Both the position numbers and the translations under genes were made by a program. DNA of 64,000 nucleotides from JABFRG01 sp038210445 (GTDB taxonomy: Bacteria > Myxococcota_A > Polyangia > Polyangiales > Polyangiaceae): contig JBBQWQ010000017.1 of the NCBI GenBank assembly GCA_038210445.1, positions 85,364 through 149,363 on the forward strand, in the 5' to 3' direction. The notes beneath the pieces are model-generated. The model did not search any database. It saw only the letters and a list, made by a program, of their open reading frames with translations, and was not told where the DNA came from. Below, piece by piece: positions 20,679 to 29,106 of this stretch; positions within the stretch are counted from its first letter, which is position 1, and each line of letters opens with the position of its first letter.

Positions 20679-20698
20679 TTTCGTGTACGAAATATAAG
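20679..20698 (+). promoter_or_regulatory. Candidate -10 element with overlapping inverted repeat, acyl-CoA dehydrogenase promoter
   Basis: Arms TTTCGT (20679-20684) and ACGAAA (20687-20692) flank a 2-nt centre. They are followed at once by TATAAG (20693-20698), a good -10 hexamer. The start codon is 27 nt further on with GGAG upstream. The inverted repeat is placed where a repressor would block RNA polymerase. No matching -35 was found. Confidence 0.4.
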
Positions 20699-20724
20699 CA
20701 CGTCCCGCCAGCTGGAGAAGAACG

Positions 20725-21894
20725 ATGGCCAAGCACTTCCGCGAAGAGCACGAGCAGTTCCGAAACACGGTGAAGAACTTCGCCCTCAAGGAGCTCGCGC
20801 CGTACGCCGACGAGTGGGAGGCCGCGGAGACGTTTCCGAATCACGTCTTCAAGCGCGCCGGTGAGCTCGGCATTCTCGGAGCCCACTATCCGGAGGAGCA
20901 CGGCGGCGCCGGTGGCGACTTCTGGTTCGCGGTGGCGAAGGCCGAAGAGCTGGTCCACTGCACCATGGCGGGCGTCACCATGGGCCTCCTGGTGCAAGCC
21001 GACATGGCCACCCCGGTCATCAGCGACATCGGCAGCAAGGAGCAGATCGACGAGTTCCTCAAGCCTGCGCTCAAGGGCGACAAGATCGCAGCCCTTGGCG
21101 TCAGCGAGCCCAACGCCGGCAGCGATGTGGCGGGCATCCAGACCTGGGCCAAGAAGGACGGCGACGACTACATCATCAACGGCGCCAAGACCTACATCAC
21201 CAACGGCACGCGCGCCGACTTCGTCACGCTCCTGGTGAAGACCAACCCTGAAGCCGGCGCCCACGGCTGCTCGTTCTTCTTGGTGCCCACCAGCACCAAA
21301 AGCTTCAGCGTCTCCAAGAAGCTGAAGAAGATTGGCAACCACTCGAGCGACACCGCGGAGCTGGCCTTCGAAGACATGCGCGTTCCCAAGCGCTACCTGC
21401 TGGGCGAAGAGAACATGGGGTTCATGTACCTCATGCAGAACTTTCAGTCGGAGCGGGTCATCGCCGCCGCGAGCAGCACCGCCGGCATGAAGATCATGCT
21501 CGATCAGGCGGTGGCCTACGGCCGCGATCGCAAGGCCTTCGGCAAGCCCATCATCAAGCGCGAGTACTGGCAGCACAAGTTCGTCGACCTGTACACGAAG
21601 CTCGAAGCGGGCCGCGCTCTCACCTACGCGGCGTGCGAGGTCTACAACGAGGAACACCACGAGAAGAAAGGGCAGGTGAGCATGGAAACGGTGAAGCTCA
21701 TCTCCATGGCCAAGGCCTTCGTGGGCGATCTGACCGGCGAGATTCCCGACCAGTGCCTGCAGTTCTACGGCGGCGCCGGCTACATCGAGGAGTACCACAT
21801 CGCGCGCGCCTGGCGCGACGCGCGGCTCTTCCGCATCGGCGGCGGCACCACCGAGACCATGCGCTACTACCTCGCCAAGCTCATGGGGCTCTGA
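20725..21894 (+). CDS. Acyl-CoA dehydrogenase
   Basis: 389 residues, the full length of the family. It is a flavoenzyme that introduces a trans-2,3 double bond into acyl-CoA, passing electrons to an electron-transfer flavoprotein. Landmarks are ALGVSEPNAGSDVAG (first ACAD signature, FAD contacts), the beta domain with NGAKTYITNGTRAD, and the C-terminal helical domain with LQFYGGAGYIEEYHIAR and RDARLFRIGGGTTETM. The Glu after GGAGYI, or the Glu in GGGTTE, is the catalytic base depending on subfamily; both are present. The sequence resembles long-chain/citronellyl-CoA types, but substrate length cannot be read from motifs. It has an apparent own promoter with an inverted repeat, so regulated expression is likely. 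Cytoplasmic. Confidence 0.95.
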   Translation: MAKHFREEHEQFRNTVKNFALKELAPYADEWEAAETFPNHVFKRAGELGILGAHYPEEHGGAGGDFWFAVAKAEELVHCTMAGVTMGLLVQADMATPVISDIGSKEQIDEFLKPALKGDKIAALGVSEPNAGSDVAGIQTWAKKDGDDYIINGAKTYITNGTRADFVTLLVKTNPEAGAHGCSFFLVPTSTKSFSVSKKLKKIGNHSSDTAELAFEDMRVPKRYLLGEENMGFMYLMQNFQSERVIAAASSTAGMKIMLDQAVAYGRDRKAFGKPIIKREYWQHKFVDLYTKLEAGRALTYAACEVYNEEHHEKKGQVSMETVKLISMAKAFVGDLTGEIPDQCLQFYGGAGYIEEYHIARAWRDARLFRIGGGTTETMRYYLAKLMGL

Positions 21895-21931
21895 CTTCGC
21901 CAGCGCGCGCCGGGGGTGCTACTCCTTGGTG

Positions 21932-22693
21932 ATGAGCCTCGTCGCGCGCGCCGCCGTTCTCGTGAGCCTGGGGCTCGCCGGCGCCTGCACCGCAAGCGCG
22001 CCTTCGAGCCCGTACGACGCCGGGGTCACGGAGGATCCCGGCTCCGTGCACACGCCGAAATCTGGGTGCCGCGCGGGCTTCGTTGCGTGCGCCCTGGGTC
22101 AGAGCGAGATGTGCGCCGACCTCTCCAGCGACGGCGCCCACTGCGGCGCGTGCCCCCAGCAGTGCGGCGTTGGCACCTGCGCGAATGGCGCCTGTACGGC
22201 TGAAACCAGCTGCGCCGGGGCGCGTTGCGCGGGCGCCTGCGTAACCGACCGCGCCAGCAACGCCGACCACTGCGGCAGCTGCCTGAATCGTTGCTCGGAC
22301 CGCGAGATATGTGTGCAAGGTGCATGCATTGCGAGCGGCAGCGACGGAGCGTCGTGCCAGTCGCCGTTCATCTGGAGTGCCGCCGATGCGGAGCGCGCCG
22401 GCTTCCGCCTGGGGCTCGCCGAGCCCACCGCGTTCTCGTGCGCGGGCACCTTGCCGGCGCGAACGTTTCGCTTCGTCGCCACCAAAGACGAAGTGGACGT
22501 GACGGTCGAGAAGGGGAGCGGCGCCGTGCTCGAGGTGTTCACCGGCCCGGCCTGCGACGCCCCGGCGCGCGTGGGCTGCAGCGCCGCCGCGGAGCCTTTG
22601 GTTCACCTCACGTCGGCCAAGGGGAAGACCTTCTTTGCCCGGGTCGGCGCGCAGGCTCGCTCCGCGCCCCTGACCCTGCGCGTGGACCACTGA
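21932..22693 (+). CDS. Cysteine-rich lipoprotein of unknown function
   Basis: 253 residues from the ATG at 21932; TTG and GTG codons sit just before it in frame. The lipobox is AGAC (residue 19). The first 130 residues contain repeated four-disulfide-like units (GAHCGACPQQCGVGTCANGAC, NADHCGSCLNRCSDREICVQGAC), the same family of modules seen in the lipoprotein at 17066. The last 110 residues form a separate beta-rich domain (AERAGFRLGLAEPTAFSC...DEVDVTVEKGSGAVLEVF), which resembles pre-peptidase/PPC-type jelly rolls. A signalless reading is unlikely. The function is unknown; surface display is likely. It contains the TGCA-N3-TGCA motif at 22314. Confidence 0.75.
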   Translation: MSLVARAAVLVSLGLAGACTASAPSSPYDAGVTEDPGSVHTPKSGCRAGFVACALGQSEMCADLSSDGAHCGACPQQCGVGTCANGACTAETSCAGARCAGACVTDRASNADHCGSCLNRCSDREICVQGACIASGSDGASCQSPFIWSAADAERAGFRLGLAEPTAFSCAGTLPARTFRFVATKDEVDVTVEKGSGAVLEVFTGPACDAPARVGCSAAAEPLVHLTSAKGKTFFARVGAQARSAPLTLRVDH

Positions 22694-22724
22694 CGGCCGC
22701 CGCGCCTCATGTTACAGTTCTTCA

Positions 22725-23387
22725 ATGCGCGTACTCTTGCTGGTTACCCTTGCGGCGGCCTCGGTCGGAGCCGCCACCTTCGTTGCTTGTTCGAGTGATC
22801 CGCCGGCTGGCGCCACGCCGGTCGATGCCGGCAACACCGGCGGCGACGACGGCAGCATCACGCCGAAAGACGGCGCCGCCAGCGAGGACGGCGGCGCATC
22901 GAACGACGCGGGCGCCGATGGTTCCTGCGGTCACGCGCCCCCCACAGACGGCGGCAACCCGTGCGGCGCCCTCGATTTCGGCAAGCCCGCGGCGCTCTTC
23001 CTCATGACCGACGCCAGCGCCGGCGAAACCTACAAGGGCGGGCCCCTGGAGCCTGGCATCTACGACGCGGTCTTCGCGGACCGCGCGAGCGCCCTGGGCG
23101 GCTCCTGGCGCGAGACCTTCGTGGTCGACGCCTCCGGCAAGTTCACGCGCATCCGGCAGATACAGACCACCGCCGACGCCGCGCCCGGCCCCATCAGCTA
23201 TCGGGGCGGCAGCTTCGCCACCGACGCCGGCTCCATCACGTTCACCTACACCTGCGCAGTGACCGGCGACGCTGCGGTCACCGTCGCCGAGGACACGCTG
23301 CCCTTCGACGGCATCAAAGACACGTGCGGCACCACCGACTACCGCTACGGCGCCGCCGGCATTCGCGTCACGCTCAAGCGACGCTGA
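22725..23387 (+). CDS. Lipoprotein of unknown function
   Basis: 220 residues. The signal peptide ends in FVAC (residue 22), followed by about 50 residues of Gly/Asp/Ala-rich linker. The folded part (about 75-220) is beta-rich, with EPGIYDAVFADRAS, GGSWRETFVVDASGKFTRI and a single Cys pair (TYTCAV...IKDTCGT). No family was recognised. It may be one unit with the preceding lipoprotein (31-nt gap, same strand). It converges with the SDR gene 13 nt away. Confidence 0.7.
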   Translation: MRVLLLVTLAAASVGAATFVACSSDPPAGATPVDAGNTGGDDGSITPKDGAASEDGGASNDAGADGSCGHAPPTDGGNPCGALDFGKPAALFLMTDASAGETYKGGPLEPGIYDAVFADRASALGGSWRETFVVDASGKFTRIRQIQTTADAAPGPISYRGGSFATDAGSITFTYTCAVTGDAAVTVAEDTLPFDGIKDTCGTTDYRYGAAGIRVTLKRR

Positions 23388-23400
23388 GGCCCGGCGCGCG

Positions 23401-24090
23401 TCAGCCGAACATCTCGACGGCGCTGCCGTTCATGGCGGCCGGCGCGTCCATGGCCGCGTAGACGATGAGGCGCGCCACGTCTTCGGGCTCCATCGCCGGA
23501 GCAAAACCGCTGCCCTTCAGCATGTCGGTGTTCACGGACCCGGGCAGCACCGAGAGCGCCACCAGTGGCGATCCGCGGAGCTCTTCGGCGAGCGATTTGG
23601 TGAAGCCCACCACGCCCCACTTGGCGGCGCAGTACGATGACTGGCGGGCGGTACCCAGGGTGGAGGAGATGCTGGCGACGTTGACGAAGCGGCCGGCGCC
23701 CGCCTTCTTCATCGCGGGAAGGAGCGCTCGGGTCACCAGGAACGTTGCCTTGAGGTTCACGCCCACCACTTGGTCCCAGCTCTTCTCGCTGGTGTCTTCC
23801 ACCAGCGCGCGGTGCACGATGCCGGCGTTGTTCACCACGAAGTGCGGCGCGCCGAACGTGCGCAGGGTGGCCTTGGCGGCGGCCGCCACCTCGGCGCTCC
23901 TGGATACGTCGCAGCCCAGCGCCAGGAACGGTACGCCGAGCTTCTTGAGCTCCGCGCTCACCGGGCGAAGCGAAGCCTTGGAGCGCGACCACAGGGCCAC
24001 CCCCACGCCGCGGCGCCCAAGCTCCAGGGCCACCGCGCGGCCGATGCCCTTGCTGGCGCCGGTCACCACTGCGATCTGCGGCCTGCTCAC
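23401..24090 (-). CDS. Short-chain dehydrogenase/reductase (SDR)
   Basis: 229 residues from a GTG at 24090 that overlaps the folE stop by 4 nt. It is a classical SDR with TGASKGIGRA (NAD(P) binding Rossmann loop), CDVS, NNAGIV, the catalytic Ser of NVASISS and the YCAAK pair (Tyr, Lys). After the active site come PGSVNTDM and a short C terminus, giving a 230-residue single domain. A basic residue pattern after the first strand (SRSKAS) favours NADPH. Because it is translationally coupled to GTP cyclohydrolase I it may be a pterin reductase (sepiapterin/dihydromonapterin type); on sequence alone 3-oxoacyl reductase is equally possible. Confidence 0.9.
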   Translation of the reverse strand: MSRPQIAVVTGASKGIGRAVALELGRRGVGVALWSRSKASLRPVSAELKKLGVPFLALGCDVSRSAEVAAAAKATLRTFGAPHFVVNNAGIVHRALVEDTSEKSWDQVVGVNLKATFLVTRALLPAMKKAGAGRFVNVASISSTLGTARQSSYCAAKWGVVGFTKSLAEELRGSPLVALSVLPGSVNTDMLKGSGFAPAMEPEDVARLIVYAAMDAPAAMNGSAVEMFG

Positions 24091-24668
24091 GACGCCCCCA
24101 GGAGCTGCCGTGCCTCGCCCGCGGCTATCTTGCGGACCGAGAGCGTCTCCACGGTGGTGCCGTGGCTGCGCTCGCCGCGCGCCACCATGCAGCCGTGAGA
24201 GAGCCGCACCGTGCACGCCGCCCAGCGTGGAGAAAGGTGCAACATCAATGTATCGACGATGCTCTCGGAGAGCGTCTCCTGCAGCACCAGCCTCCGGGCG
24301 AGCGCGTCGACCAGCTGCACGAGCGCGCCCACGCCGATGAGCGCTTGCTTGGGCGCGAAGGCCACCTGCGCCTTGCCGATGGCCGGGAGCAAGTGATGCG
24401 GGCACACGATGGTCACCGGAACGTCGCGGGCCAGGATGACCGCCGGTGCTTCCTTGGCCGCCACGCGGTTCTCTGCCACCAGCGCGTCGATGGATACCGT
24501 GTATCCTGCACACAGTTCGTCGAGGAAGGCGTCGGCCACCCGCTGCCCAGTGCCTACCAGATCGGGTTCCTGGGTCGGGTCGCGTCCGATGGCCCGCAAG
24601 AAGGCGTCGATGGCGGCCGCCGCGGCCGGGCGGTCAATGTTCGCCGTGGGGCGACGGGGACGGCTCAT
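24087..24668 (-). CDS. folE: GTP cyclohydrolase I
   Basis: 193 residues. It converts GTP to 7,8-dihydroneopterin triphosphate, the first step to folate and tetrahydropterins. The zinc and active-site motif VCPHHLLP (Cys, His-His) is present, as is the second zinc cysteine in LSHGCMVARGERSHGTT. The family usually has CEHH and CMxMRG; here Pro and Val-Ala replace Glu and the second Met, a mild variation. The N-terminal helix and GTGQRVADAFL match the usual layout. It lies 13 nt downstream of the permease gene and overlaps the SDR gene (GTGA), so it is in a pterin-reduction-like pair within a longer operon. It carries the TGTA-N3-TGCA motif at 24500. Confidence 0.92.
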   Translation of the reverse strand: MSRPRRPTANIDRPAAAAAIDAFLRAIGRDPTQEPDLVGTGQRVADAFLDELCAGYTVSIDALVAENRVAAKEAPAVILARDVPVTIVCPHHLLPAIGKAQVAFAPKQALIGVGALVQLVDALARRLVLQETLSESIVDTLMLHLSPRWAACTVRLSHGCMVARGERSHGTTVETLSVRKIAAGEARQLLGAS

Positions 24669-24681
24669 GGGGCCCGTTCTA

Positions 24682-25857
24682 TCACTCGCCCCGCATGACG
24701 GCGACCGGATCTGCCGCGGCCGCGCGCCATGAGGGCACCACGCACAGGCCGACGTAGGGCAGCAGCACCGCGCCCGCGATGGCCAAGAGCTGCGCCGGGT
24801 CTACCGCAGGTACCAGCGCCAGATCCGGATACACCGAGCTCCAGCCGGCAAGGGTAGCGCGCAGGCCGATGGCGCCCAGCCAGAAGACCCACCCGTAGGC
24901 GATGAAGAGCCCGAGGGCGGTGGCGATGCTGCCGGTGAGGGCAGCCTCGAAGACCTTGGTGTACAGCACCTCTTCGGTGCTCCAGCCGATGGCCTTGAGC
25001 ACCGACACCTCGCGGCGCTCCTCGCGGCTGAGGCCGCTGGCGCGATCGCTCATGAGGAGGAGCAGCGCCAAGATGGCGGGGATGGCCCCCACGAAGAAGA
25101 GCCCGGAGCGGCGCCCGTAGGTGAGCGAATGAATGCGCGCCAACGGTTCGCGCTCGAGCACCCGCAGGCCGGGGGTTCCCTCCGCGATGGTCTGGGCGAT
25201 GACCGACGATTCGGCGGGGTTGGTGAGGTCTACCGCGAAATCGGTGGCCTCGTCGGGCCCCATGCCGAGCAGCACGCGGGCGTCGGCCTCGTCGCAGAGC
25301 ACCACGTCGGCGGTGTAGAGGTCGACGCTCGAAGAGAAGGCGCCCACGAAGGTGAGGGGCACCGCGGTGCCGCCCAGCGAAGGCAGGCCGAGCGTGTCGC
25401 CCTCGAGGAGGCCCAGCGCCTGCGCCAGCGTCGCGCCGGCCACCATCTCGTGGGCGCCCGGCACCAGATCGCGACCTTGACCCAGTGTACCTTGCACCTG
25501 TTGCAACGGGCGCACGCCGTTCGGCACGCCCACCACCGTTACGTTGCCTTGCAACGCCGGCAGAAACAGGTAGCCCCACACCCGGGGCCGCACCGCGCGC
25601 ACGGCGGGAATGGGGGTGATCTTGCTGGTGAAGGCGCGCGGCAGGGTCGACGGTCGACCCGCGACGAGCTTCTGGACCACGATGTCGGGCATGGCCATGC
25701 GCAGGCGATCGGCCTGCGCCCTCAGCGCGTCGGTCATAAACAGCACCGCGGCAAGGAGCGCCACGCCCGAGGCCAGGCCCAGGATGAGCACCGTGGCCTT
25801 GGCCTTGCGCCGCGCGAGACCGCGGAGCGCGTAGCCGATGAGGGGCATCACCTTCAT
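24682..25857 (-). CDS. ABC transporter permease, FtsX/MacB type
   Basis: 391 residues from the ATG at 25857 with AAGGG upstream. It has an N-terminal transmembrane helix (about 20-42), a periplasmic domain of about 200 residues, then three more transmembrane helices (GLFFVGAIPAILALLLLM, GSIATALGLFIAYGWVFW, LLAIAGAVLLPYVGLCVV) and the ending PVAVMRGE. EERREVSVLKAIGWSTEEV is the FtsX-family cytoplasmic loop that contacts the ATPase. No ATP-binding subunit is encoded next to it, so the ATPase must be elsewhere. Its start overlaps the stop of the upstream small membrane protein (ATGA, 25854-25857). The likely role is mechanotransmission or lipoprotein/peptide export. The TGTA-N3-TGCA motif is at 25486. 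Confidence 0.88.
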   Translation of the reverse strand: MKVMPLIGYALRGLARRKAKATVLILGLASGVALLAAVLFMTDALRAQADRLRMAMPDIVVQKLVAGRPSTLPRAFTSKITPIPAVRAVRPRVWGYLFLPALQGNVTVVGVPNGVRPLQQVQGTLGQGRDLVPGAHEMVAGATLAQALGLLEGDTLGLPSLGGTAVPLTFVGAFSSSVDLYTADVVLCDEADARVLLGMGPDEATDFAVDLTNPAESSVIAQTIAEGTPGLRVLEREPLARIHSLTYGRRSGLFFVGAIPAILALLLLMSDRASGLSREERREVSVLKAIGWSTEEVLYTKVFEAALTGSIATALGLFIAYGWVFWLGAIGLRATLAGWSSVYPDLALVPAVDPAQLLAIAGAVLLPYVGLCVVPSWRAAAADPVAVMRGE

Positions 25858-26195
25858 CGGGCGCCCTTCACATGGGCCCAAATGGCCTTTGGCGGAGCCA
25901 CCAAGCCTCCCGCAGGGTCGGGATCGACGGCGCCCGGCCCATCGGCAAAGGCGGCGCCAGGCTCCTCGAGCGTGGGCGCGCGAAGCCAGCGCGCGCCGCC
26001 AAAGAGCGCCATGTCGGGCGAGGGCAAACGCACCGCCACCGCGTCGGTCACTGGCTGACCGCGCTCGGCCCGCGCGCGCCGAAGATGCGCGTCGACCGAG
26101 AGCCCGGCGACCACCAATGGCAGCGCGAGCACAGCCAAGACGATGGTCACCGGCCGCGGCTGGAAGGCTCTCGCTCCGGTGGCTCTGGGTTGCAT
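25854..26195 (-). CDS. Small membrane-anchored protein of unknown function
   Basis: 113 residues. It has a basic N terminus, one transmembrane helix (about 16-33, TIVLAVLALPLVVAGLSV), then a short soluble part with SPDMALFGGARWLRAP and a Pro/Asp-rich end. It looks like a signal-anchored periplasmic peptide. It overlaps the FtsX-type permease gene by 4 nt and starts 34 nt after dnaA, so it is the link between dnaA and the permease operon. It may be an accessory subunit of the transporter. No family recognised. Confidence 0.65.
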   Translation of the reverse strand: MQPRATGARAFQPRPVTIVLAVLALPLVVAGLSVDAHLRRARAERGQPVTDAVAVRLPSPDMALFGGARWLRAPTLEEPGAAFADGPGAVDPDPAGGLVAPPKAIWAHVKGAR

Positions 26196-26229
26196 CGCCC
26201 GCTACTGTTGCAGGCAGACGGAGACGCCG

Positions 26230-27675
26230 TCAATCGGCGTTGCCGAGCTTCTTCTCGATGGCCTCGAGGTGCGCACGTACCTCGGGGTCGGCAGCGCGAA
26301 GCGCTTCGACCTTGCGCACTGCGCTCATGACCGTGGTGTGGTCGCGGCCGCCGAAGGCGCGCCCGAGCTCCGGGAAGCTGCACTTGAGGCGCTGCTTGCA
26401 CAGGTACATGGCCACGTGGCGCGCGAACGCGATGCTCTTGTGGCGGTCCTTCGAGAGCAGATCGCCGGAGCGCAGCTTGAAGTGGTGGCACACCGCCCGC
26501 TGGATGTCGTCGACGCTGGCTTCTTGAATGCGCGGCGTGCCGGCGCTCGAGAGCTCCTGCTTCACGAACTCGAGATCGATGGTGCGACCCACCAGGCTCG
26601 ACTTGGCGGCGAGGCGAATGAGCGTGCCTTCGAGCTCTCGCACGTTGCTGCGAATGGTCTGCGCCAGAAACAGCACCACGTCATCGGCCAGCTCGATGTG
26701 CTCGAACTGCGCCTTCTTGCGCAGAATGGCCACGCGCGTCTCGAGCTCGGGGCCCTGGATGTCGGCCACCAGGCCCCAGGTGAAGCGCGAGATGAGGCGC
26801 TCTTCCATGCGCTCCAGCTGCTGCGGGTACTTGTCGCTGGTGACGATGATCTGCTTGTCGGCCTGGTGCAGGGCGTTGAACGCGTGGAAGAACTCTTCCT
26901 GCGTTTGCGTCTTGGAGGCGAGAAACTGGATGTCGTCGACCAGGAGCAGATCGCACCGGTCGCGGTAGCGGCTCCGGAACTCGTTCATCTTCTGGTCTTG
27001 CAGCGCCTGCACGAACTCGTTCACAAACTTTTCGGCGGAGACGTAGATGATGCGCGCTGCCGGGCGTTCGGCGCGCACCCGATGGGCCACTGCGTGCACC
27101 AGGTGCGTCTTGCCGAGGCCGGTGCCACCGCAGAGAAAGAGCGGGTTGTGGCGCGGGCCACCGCCGCCGGCGGCCGCCACCGAGGCCGCGTGGGCCAGCT
27201 GGTTGGAGGGGCCGATGACGAAATTCTGGAAGGTGTACTTGGTGTTGAGCCCCTCGATGGGGGGCGCCGCGAGGACCGCAGCGGGCGCGCGGGTGGAGGC
27301 CGGCGGCGGGGCCGAGGCAGGGCGCCCGCCAGCGCTCCCGTTGGCGTCGGTGCGGTACATGCTGATGGGGCGCGTCCACTGCGGACGATGAGAGAGCGGG
27401 GTGTCGCCGGCGACCACCGGCGTTTGCAGCTCGCCGCCGATGCACCAGGCGGTTTGGATGGACCAGCCGGTCTCCGAGCGCAGGTAGTCTACGAGCGTCG
27501 GAACGAAGTGCTCCTCAACCCAATCGCGCACGAACTCGTCGCGTGCTCGCAGGCTCAGGACGCCGTCGGTCAGCCCTTCGAACTGGATTCCCGTGAACCA
27601 CTGTTCAAAGCTCCCCGGCGACTTTTGCCGGGTGAAGGCGACGGCTTTGCTCCAAAGTTCCAACGTTTCGGCCAT
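26230..27675 (-). CDS. dnaA: Chromosomal replication initiator DnaA
   Basis: 481 residues from the ATG at 27675, which gives the normal start MAETLELWSKAV. Domain I is at 1-90, a Pro/Ala linker (domain II) at about 100-150, the AAA+ domain at about 155-365 with Walker A GGTGLGKTH, Walker B LLLVDDIQF, sensor 1 VTSDKYP and the arginine finger region ERLISRFTWGL, and domain IV with the DNA-binding signature GGRDHTTVMSAVRK. It opens the replication origin after binding DnaA boxes. dnaN and other origin-linked genes are not adjacent, and no TTATCCACA-type box cluster was found in the leader. The 5' leader contains nested inverted repeats. A membrane protein gene follows after 34 nt. Confidence 0.98.
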   Translation of the reverse strand: MAETLELWSKAVAFTRQKSPGSFEQWFTGIQFEGLTDGVLSLRARDEFVRDWVEEHFVPTLVDYLRSETGWSIQTAWCIGGELQTPVVAGDTPLSHRPQWTRPISMYRTDANGSAGGRPASAPPPASTRAPAAVLAAPPIEGLNTKYTFQNFVIGPSNQLAHAASVAAAGGGGPRHNPLFLCGGTGLGKTHLVHAVAHRVRAERPAARIIYVSAEKFVNEFVQALQDQKMNEFRSRYRDRCDLLLVDDIQFLASKTQTQEEFFHAFNALHQADKQIIVTSDKYPQQLERMEERLISRFTWGLVADIQGPELETRVAILRKKAQFEHIELADDVVLFLAQTIRSNVRELEGTLIRLAAKSSLVGRTIDLEFVKQELSSAGTPRIQEASVDDIQRAVCHHFKLRSGDLLSKDRHKSIAFARHVAMYLCKQRLKCSFPELGRAFGGRDHTTVMSAVRKVEALRAADPEVRAHLEAIEKKLGNAD

Positions 27676-27710
27676 GCTCGGACGCTCGTGAGTGGGGAGG
27701 TGACAAAAAG

Positions 27711-27762
27711 AAGCGCCGCCATCGTGGCTGGGTTCGCCACGATGCATCGCGGTTCGGCGCTT
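27711..27762. promoter_or_regulatory. Nested inverted repeats in the dnaA leader
   Basis: The outer arms AAGCGCCG (27711-27718) and CGGCGCTT (27755-27762) enclose inner arms ATCGTGGC (27721-27728) and GCCACGAT (27736-27743). All are perfect 8-bp matches. The structure is 36-87 nt upstream of the dnaA start codon. It could be an mRNA hairpin or a protein-binding site controlling dnaA. Confidence 0.5.
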
Positions 27763-28325
27763 TGGGGACGGCGAGGCTAGCGCCTCTGCGGCAGGGTGCG
27801 GCGAGGGTGAGGCGCGCCGCCAGAGGCGACGGAAAGAGCGAAGGAACGAGAAGCTTCTACGACGGATGCGTCGAGATGCGTGGTCACGTGCGGCCGTGGA
27901 TCAACCCTCCTCAAGCGAGAAGGTGGATGCTCCGTTTGGAGCATCGCGGTGACAAGGGCTCATCCATGGCCGCCGAGGTCACGCAGATGGAGCTACACGA
28001 TGTGCCTAAAGGTCGTCCACGCTGAAACTTGCAAATCAAGTGAACTGCTCGGAATGCATGGCTTTTATTGCCTGTAGACCACCCACGTTCCGGGGCCCTC
28101 GTCGTTGCAGAAATGACACGTTGCAGGGAAGTGCACGTGGGGACTTCTGAATCCGCACATGGTGGGCCAGGCGCGTCGGCGCGTACGCGGTATTTCTCGG
28201 GGAACACGGTGTCAATACACAAAGCGATCCGAGGGGTTGCGACCGTCGAGCGGGGCTGAGAGAGAAGATTGGCTGGAATTTTCTCGTCGTGCTTCCCGAC
28301 GTGCACCGGGCTCGCCTCGCCGCGT
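27763..28325. other. Divergent intergenic region dnaA / GDPD gene
   Basis: About 560 bp without a convincing gene. It would be a candidate place for an origin, but I see no consensus DnaA boxes and only moderate A+T. The stretch 28020-28075 is the most A/T-rich part. An upstream in-frame TTG at 28269 could extend the downstream gene, though this is unlikely. Confidence 0.4.
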
Positions 28326-29105
28326 ATGGTGGGAGCCGTGCCCTTCACGATCTTCGGCCACCGCGGCTCGCCGGCGACCCACCCCGAGAACACCCTCGAA
28401 GGGTTCCGCCACGCACTCTCCGTGGGGGCCGACGCCCTGGAGCTGGACGTGCACGTGACGCGCGATGGCCGCGTGGTGGTGCACCACGACGACGACGGCG
28501 TTCGGGTGGCGGGCGTGAACCGGCGCGTTGCCGACCTGACCTGGGCCGAGATCGCCCAGTGGGACCTGGGCGCCAAGTTCGAGCGCCCGAACCGGGAGCG
28601 GCCGTTCATGGGCGTCCGCGTGCCGCTCCTCGCCGCGGTGCTGGCGGAGCTGGGGGGCGTGACGCTCAACATCGACATCAAGGCCCACGGCGCGCACGTT
28701 GTGCCGGCGGTGCTGCGCGAGATTTTCGCGCATCGTGGCACCCGCGGGGAGGGCACGGTCCGTCTCGCGAGCTTCTCGCAGCGCACGCTGGGACGGGTGC
28801 GCCGGGCCGGCTACGCGGGCCCGGTGGGCATGGGGCCAGTGGAGGTTGCGGCGCTGCGCTTTTTGCCGCAGGCGCTGGCCGCGCGTTCGGTGCACGGCGA
28901 CGCGGCCCAGGTGCCGCTCTCGCAGGGCGCCATTCGCTTCGACACCGCGGCCTTCGTGCAGCGCGCGCATCGGCTCGGGCGCGTGGTCCACTACTGGACC
29001 ATCGACAGCGAGATCGAAGCAGCCCGGCTCCGCGATCTCGGCGCCGATGGCGTCGTCACCAACGACCCCGGACGCCTGGCGGCAGCGCTCCGCGGAGGCT
29101 TGTGA
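28326..29105 (+). CDS. Glycerophosphodiester phosphodiesterase
   Basis: 259 residues from the ATG at 28326; a GTG at 28338 is equally possible and a TTG at 28269 less so. This is a GDPD TIM barrel that hydrolyses deacylated phospholipids to glycerol-3-phosphate and an alcohol. Motifs are GHRG (catalytic His), ENTLEGF, ELDVHVTRDGRVVVHHD (metal Glu/Asp and second catalytic His), LNIDIK and the final NDPGRL. No signal peptide is seen, so it should act in the cytoplasm. One nucleotide separates it from the next gene, which encodes an envelope protein, so they are co-transcribed. Confidence 0.92.
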   Translation: MVGAVPFTIFGHRGSPATHPENTLEGFRHALSVGADALELDVHVTRDGRVVVHHDDDGVRVAGVNRRVADLTWAEIAQWDLGAKFERPNRERPFMGVRVPLLAAVLAELGGVTLNIDIKAHGAHVVPAVLREIFAHRGTRGEGTVRLASFSQRTLGRVRRAGYAGPVGMGPVEVAALRFLPQALAARSVHGDAAQVPLSQGAIRFDTAAFVQRAHRLGRVVHYWTIDSEIEAARLRDLGADGVVTNDPGRLAAALRGGL

Positions 29106-29106
29106 G

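Noticed and set aside
27676..28325. Replication origin next to dnaA
   Set aside because: No cluster of consensus DnaA boxes and no strongly A/T-rich unwinding stretch was found. It remains possible but is not supported.
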